8,876 nt of DNA from Spirochaetales bacterium. Lineage in GTDB: Bacteria > Spirochaetota > Spirochaetia > Treponematales > UBA12059. Numbering within the stretch: the first letter of the stretch is position 1; every line of letters begins with the position of its first letter. The stretch is taken from assembly GCA_004525355.1 (NCBI GenBank), contig SPCK01000065.1:1-8876 (forward strand), read 5' to 3'. Below are positions 5,900 through 8,876 of the stretch, piece after piece. The translations under genes were made by a program, and so were the position numbers. The notes beneath the pieces are model-generated. The model was not told the DNA's origin and did no database searches. It was given only the letters and a program-made list of their open reading frames with translations.

Positions 5900-5939
5900 T
5901 GGTAATGGTACGGGCTAGCCTCATAATTTTTCACGGAAA

Positions 5940-5968
5940 TGCATAAAACAGGAAAATCCGTTTGACAA
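5940..5968 (-). promoter_or_regulatory. Possible promoter of the purine permease
   Basis: On the minus strand TTGTCA (5963-5968) and TATGCA (5940-5945) are separated by 17 bases. The -35 is good and the -10 is poor. It would overlap the adenine deaminase -35 back to back and give a leader of about 200 bases containing both hairpins. A second weak option is TTGCGC (5790-5795) with TACGCT (5767-5772), also 17 bases apart. Neither is firm. Confidence 0.25.
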
Positions 5969-5989
5969 GACTCGGATGCCTGATACAAT
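5962..5989 (+). promoter_or_regulatory. Strong promoter of adenine deaminase
   Basis: A perfect -35 TTGACA (5962-5967) and -10 TACAAT (5984-5989) are separated by 16 bases, with an added extended -10 TG at 5981-5982. Transcription should start near 5996. This lies downstream of the first possible ATG (5976), which therefore cannot be translated from this promoter. Confidence 0.78.
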
Positions 5990-6026
5990 GCTTCGATTCT
6001 ATGGAGGAGAGAGTCCACACACCGAA

Positions 6027-7766
6027 ATGCTGACATCCGAGTACATAGACGTAGCACGGGGACGAATGCCCGCCGACCTCAATCTTACTCACTGTCGGGT
6101 CGTGGACTATTTCTGCGACCGCGTGCTTGAAGATGCCACCGTTTCGATATTCAGGGGATTCATCGTTGGCATAAACGACGACATCAAAGCCGCGGCGGCG
6201 ATCGACTTGGAGGGCCGCTATCTGGCACCGGGTCTTGTCGACGCGCATGTCCATATCGAATCAAGCCTCCTTGCCCCCTCTGAATACGCCCGACTCACCA
6301 CACCCCGAGGCACGGTGAGCGTCGTGGCTGATCCCCATGAGATAGCCAATGTACTGGGCTATGACGGCATCATGTGGATGCTCAGGGCCTCCGAGGGTAT
6401 ACCCCTGGACGTGTACATCATGGCCCCTTCGTGCGTTCCCGCCACCCATTTCGATACGGCTGGAGCATCGCTCTTCGCTTCCGATCTGGCTCCCTTCGTC
6501 AGGGAGAACCGTGTACTCGGACTTGGCGAAGTAATGAACTATCCGGGCATTCTCCAGGGCGATCCTCGAATGCTGGATAAGTTGTCATTGTTCTGGGAAG
6601 CGGGCAAGGCCATCGACGGCCACGCGCCCGGCCTGTCCGGCAAGGATTTATCGGCTTATATCCTTCCAGGCATCAGGAGCGATCACGAAACGACCACCCC
6701 CGGGGAAGCCCTTGAAAAAATGGGCAAGGGCATGTGGATCATGGCGCGCTTGGGCTCAGGTTCACGGGATCTTGAGAACCTGATACCCGCCATGAACCGT
6801 GACACGTGCAGGCGCATGATGCTCTGTACGGATGACCGCCACCCCAATGACATCGTCGAGGAAGGCCACATCGACGCGGCCGTGCGCGCCCTCGTAGCAG
6901 GCGGCATACCGTGGATGGACGTCCTGCGCATGGCCGGCCATAACGCCGCCCAGTACTACGGCCTGCGCCGTTCCGGCGCCATCGCCCCCGGATACCACGC
7001 TGACCTGGTCGCTTTTTCCGACCCCACCGATTTTCGCGCCGATAGGGTAATCAAGTCCGGCGTCGTAGTCGCTGAAAACGGCATGCCAACCTCTGCCTTC
7101 GACTCATTCGGCGCCGAGCGCCGTTCCGTCCCGCCGGTGAAGGATTCGGTCAATATCAAGTGGCTTGAAGAAAAGGATTTCATAATACAGGACAAAGGCG
7201 GCAAGGCCCGCGTGATCGAAGCCAGGCCCAATTCCATCATTACCGGATCCACATGGGAACGCCCGACCGTTCTTGACGGTCTGTGCATAGCCGACGTCAG
7301 TCGCGACATCCTCAAGTTATTCGTAATCGAACGACATAGCGGATCGGGCAGCATAGGCAAGGGATTCATACGCGGCCTCGGCCTCAAACGGGGTGCCATC
7401 GGCTCCACGGTCAGCCACGACTCGCACAACATGATCATCGCGGGCGTGGACGACGCGTCCATCTTCAAGGCCGCCCGCCGGTTGAACGCCATGAAGGGCG
7501 GCTTCGTCATCACCGACGGCGATGCAGTCATCGCCGAGTTGTCCCTACCCGTCGCGGGGCTCATGAGCGACAAGCCGGCAGCCGAAGTTCTTGAGCATCT
7601 AGCCGAATTCAAGGCATATTTCAGCAGGGAAGGCGTGCCCGGCGATTCGCCTTTCACGATCCTTTCATTCATGGCCCTGCCCGTTATACCGAAACTGAAG
7701 CTGACCGATCGTGGCCTCGTGGACGTTGATATGTTCGAAATGGTACCCCTTTTTGACGAACCTTGA
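6027..7766 (+). CDS. ade: Adenine deaminase (AdeC type)
   Basis: This cytoplasmic metal-dependent amidohydrolase hydrolyses adenine to hypoxanthine and ammonia in purine salvage. Counting from ATG 6027 it has 579 residues, close to the family's usual length. It starts with EYIDVARGRMPAD, as in E. coli Ade (EYQELLAVSRGDAVAD as I recall it). Metal and active-site landmarks are DAHVHIESS (72-80, with His74 and His76), Glu168 in GLGEVMNYPG, His199 in DGHAPGL, His220 in SDHE, and Asp269 in LCTDDRHP. The C-terminal domain holds VSHDSHN (462-468) and LPVAGLMS, both typical of Ade. An in-frame ATG at 5976 would add 17 residues, but it lies inside the strong promoter, so 6027 is preferred. The nearest good ribosome binding site (GGAGG, 6003-6007) is 19 bases away, which is long. 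The neighbouring permease and xanthine dehydrogenase genes fit the same pathway. No clear terminator follows. Confidence 0.95.
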   Translation: MLTSEYIDVARGRMPADLNLTHCRVVDYFCDRVLEDATVSIFRGFIVGINDDIKAAAAIDLEGRYLAPGLVDAHVHIESSLLAPSEYARLTTPRGTVSVVADPHEIANVLGYDGIMWMLRASEGIPLDVYIMAPSCVPATHFDTAGASLFASDLAPFVRENRVLGLGEVMNYPGILQGDPRMLDKLSLFWEAGKAIDGHAPGLSGKDLSAYILPGIRSDHETTTPGEALEKMGKGMWIMARLGSGSRDLENLIPAMNRDTCRRMMLCTDDRHPNDIVEEGHIDAAVRALVAGGIPWMDVLRMAGHNAAQYYGLRRSGAIAPGYHADLVAFSDPTDFRADRVIKSGVVVAENGMPTSAFDSFGAERRSVPPVKDSVNIKWLEEKDFIIQDKGGKARVIEARPNSIITGSTWERPTVLDGLCIADVSRDILKLFVIERHSGSGSIGKGFIRGLGLKRGAIGSTVSHDSHNMIIAGVDDASIFKAARRLNAMKGGFVITDGDAVIAELSLPVAGLMSDKPAAEVLEHLAEFKAYFSREGVPGDSPFTILSFMALPVIPKLKLTDRGLVDVDMFEMVPLFDEP

Positions 7767-7859
7767 CGTGGTCCGGCCGAATCCGGCGGCGCCCCCGGAA
7801 TTCCGACCCGTTTTACACGACTGAACCCTCCCCACCGACCGCGGAAACCGCTACGCGCG

Positions 7860-7888
7860 TTGCGCAAGCGTCCCTTGCGGCCTACAAT
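7860..7888 (+). promoter_or_regulatory. Predicted xdh promoter with overlapping dyads
   Basis: TTGCGC (7860-7865) and TACAAT (7883-7888) are separated by 17 bases. The -10 is strong and the -35 moderate. Two dyads overlap it: TTGCGCAA (7860-7867) and the pair CGCAAG (7863-7868) with CTTGCG (7874-7879) in the spacer. A bound regulator here would block polymerase. The leader to the start codon is about 85 bases. Confidence 0.5.
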
Positions 7889-7980
7889 ATAGTCAGTAGT
7901 ATCTTCCGCGCCGATCGAACCAGCTTTTCGCTTTGCACCCGTCCAACTGGCCGCTCGCGTGGACCAGGCAAGGAAACGCC

Positions 7981-8876
7981 ATGAAACGCATCATACGCTT
8001 CAGGCTCAACGAGAGCTTGTACGAGGAGGAAGTCCGCGACGAATCGCTCGCGCTGGACTGGATACGGAATACGGCCGGACTCAAGGGTACCAAGGAGGGC
8101 TGTCGCGAAGGCGACTGCGGAGCCTGCCTGGTACTCATGGGCGGGTCCGGTCCCAACGGCACGATTGAATGGAAAGCCGTGACTTCCTGCACCCTGGCCA
8201 TGGGAGAGCTGGACGGCCGGCACCTGATAACCATCGAGGGATTGGCTTCTGCCGGCCTTACACCGGTCATGGAAGCCATGCTTGACGAGGGCGCCAGCCA
8301 GTGCGGCTTCTGCTCGCCGGGTTTCATCCTCGCCCTGACCGGCTTCCTGATCTCCGGTGAGCGAGTCGATCCTGTAGCCGCGATGGCGGCCGTCGAGGGG
8401 AACCTGTGCCGATGTACAGGCTACGGTTCAATACGGCGCGCCGCGGCCCGACTTGCCGCCGGTTTCTCCGACCTGCCCGCCGCTCTCGAGTCGCGCCTGG
8501 GGCTTTTGGCGGACCGCGGAGTCCTTCCGGCTGGGTTGGCCGCCACCATGGCCTCGCCTCCCGGAGCTATCGGCTCTCAGGAAGCCGCCTTTGCCTCCAT
8601 TCACCCCGCCGATACCACGCCCGTCCACCTTGGCGGCGGTACCGACTATTTCGTCCGCAACCCCGATCCGGAACCGGAGCTGGCACCGCACTTCTCCGAC
8701 CTCTTGCCCGAGACGCGCTCCATACGATCGGTCACAATATCGGGGAACGTCATCATCGAGATGGGAGCCGCAGTAACAACCGACGATTTCTTCGGGTCGC
8801 CAACAATACGGGCCGCCGTTCCCGGAATAGAGCGCTTCGCAGCCAATGTGGCCAGTCCGCCCATACGCTCGCGCGC
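7981..8876 (+). CDS. xdhA: Xanthine dehydrogenase small subunit, [2Fe-2S] and FAD domains (3' end outside window)
   Basis: The first 298 residues are present and no stop occurs before the window ends. The N-terminal ferredoxin-like domain has Cys41, Cys46, Cys49 and Cys70 (motif GCREGDCGACLV) for the first [2Fe-2S] cluster. The helical domain has Cys108, Cys111, Cys143 and Cys145 (CGFC and CRC) for the second. The FAD domain starts near residue 200 with GGGTD (218-222) and reaches NVASPPIRSR (289-298). Fe-S and FAD domains in one chain match the XdhA layout seen in Rhodobacter, in which a separate molybdopterin subunit oxidises hypoxanthine to xanthine and urate; that subunit should lie just downstream. 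The ATG has an AAGGA site (7970-7974) six bases upstream. Other members of this superfamily, such as carbon monoxide or aldehyde dehydrogenases, are possible, but Fe-S/FAD fusion and the adenine deaminase neighbour favour xanthine dehydrogenase. Confidence 0.88.
   Translation, partial: MKRIIRFRLNESLYEEEVRDESLALDWIRNTAGLKGTKEGCREGDCGACLVLMGGSGPNGTIEWKAVTSCTLAMGELDGRHLITIEGLASAGLTPVMEAMLDEGASQCGFCSPGFILALTGFLISGERVDPVAAMAAVEGNLCRCTGYGSIRRAAARLAAGFSDLPAALESRLGLLADRGVLPAGLAATMASPPGAIGSQEAAFASIHPADTTPVHLGGGTDYFVRNPDPEPELAPHFSDLLPETRSIRSVTISGNVIIEMGAAVTTDDFFGSPTIRAAVPGIERFAANVASPPIRSR

Noticed and set aside
5730..6026. Purine riboswitch between permease and adenine deaminase
   Set aside because: I looked for the conserved TCTACC and CCGTAAA type elements on both strands and did not find them, so the known guanine/adenine aptamer is not supported.
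7767..7860. Terminator after adenine deaminase (CGGAATTCCG palindrome at about 7796-7805)
   Set aside because: The palindrome is not followed by a T-run at the right distance, and the other GC-rich pairings nearby are short and ambiguous.
6956..7867. A 303-codon open frame on the minus strand opposite adenine deaminase
   Set aside because: The plus strand has conserved Ade motifs through this stretch. The antisense product is rich in Arg, Ser and Pro, with no recognisable domain.

Overview
The window is a GC-rich bacterial chromosomal segment that carries ordinary core genes and then a purine-handling group. The best guess at phylum is Spirochaetota. I infer this from the style of the PolA motif A (an Ile-Glu-Leu-Val run where most bacteria have Ile-Glu-Leu-Arg), the unusual CoaE P-loop ending Gly-Lys-Asn, and the loose lipobox of the lipoprotein. 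It is an impression from recalled family patterns and has not been tested by a search. No rRNA, tRNA, CRISPR array, insertion sequence, phage gene or plasmid gene is visible.

Region 1 (1-2230): the 3' end of polA overlaps coaE by 4 bases. After a 142-base gap comes a membrane-anchored SPOR-domain protein, closed by a strong intrinsic terminator. Region 2 (2231-4425): an AI-2E family (PF01594) permease has its own good sigma70-type promoter, with three phased ACCGT repeats upstream. It is followed by an unrecognised lipoprotein whose extended -10 promoter is overlapped by a 32-bp dyad. That gene converges on the next one, and the two share a bidirectional terminator.

Region 3 (4426-8876): an NCS2/AzgA-type purine permease on the minus strand diverges from adenine deaminase on the plus strand. 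Downstream is the start of a xanthine dehydrogenase-type [2Fe-2S]/FAD subunit, cut by the window edge. Together they suggest uptake of purine bases, deamination of adenine to hypoxanthine, and oxidation of hypoxanthine to xanthine. The 297-bp divergent region is rich in dyad symmetry: a 15-bp-arm hairpin, a nested stem next to the permease ribosome binding site, and a 20-bp imperfect palindrome. It also contains an octamer, TGCGCAAG, that recurs at the xdh promoter.

I see no convincing new multi-gene system. The most promising unexplained material is the regulatory structure between the purine genes and upstream of the orphan lipoprotein. All genes are intact apart from the two cut by the window edges.
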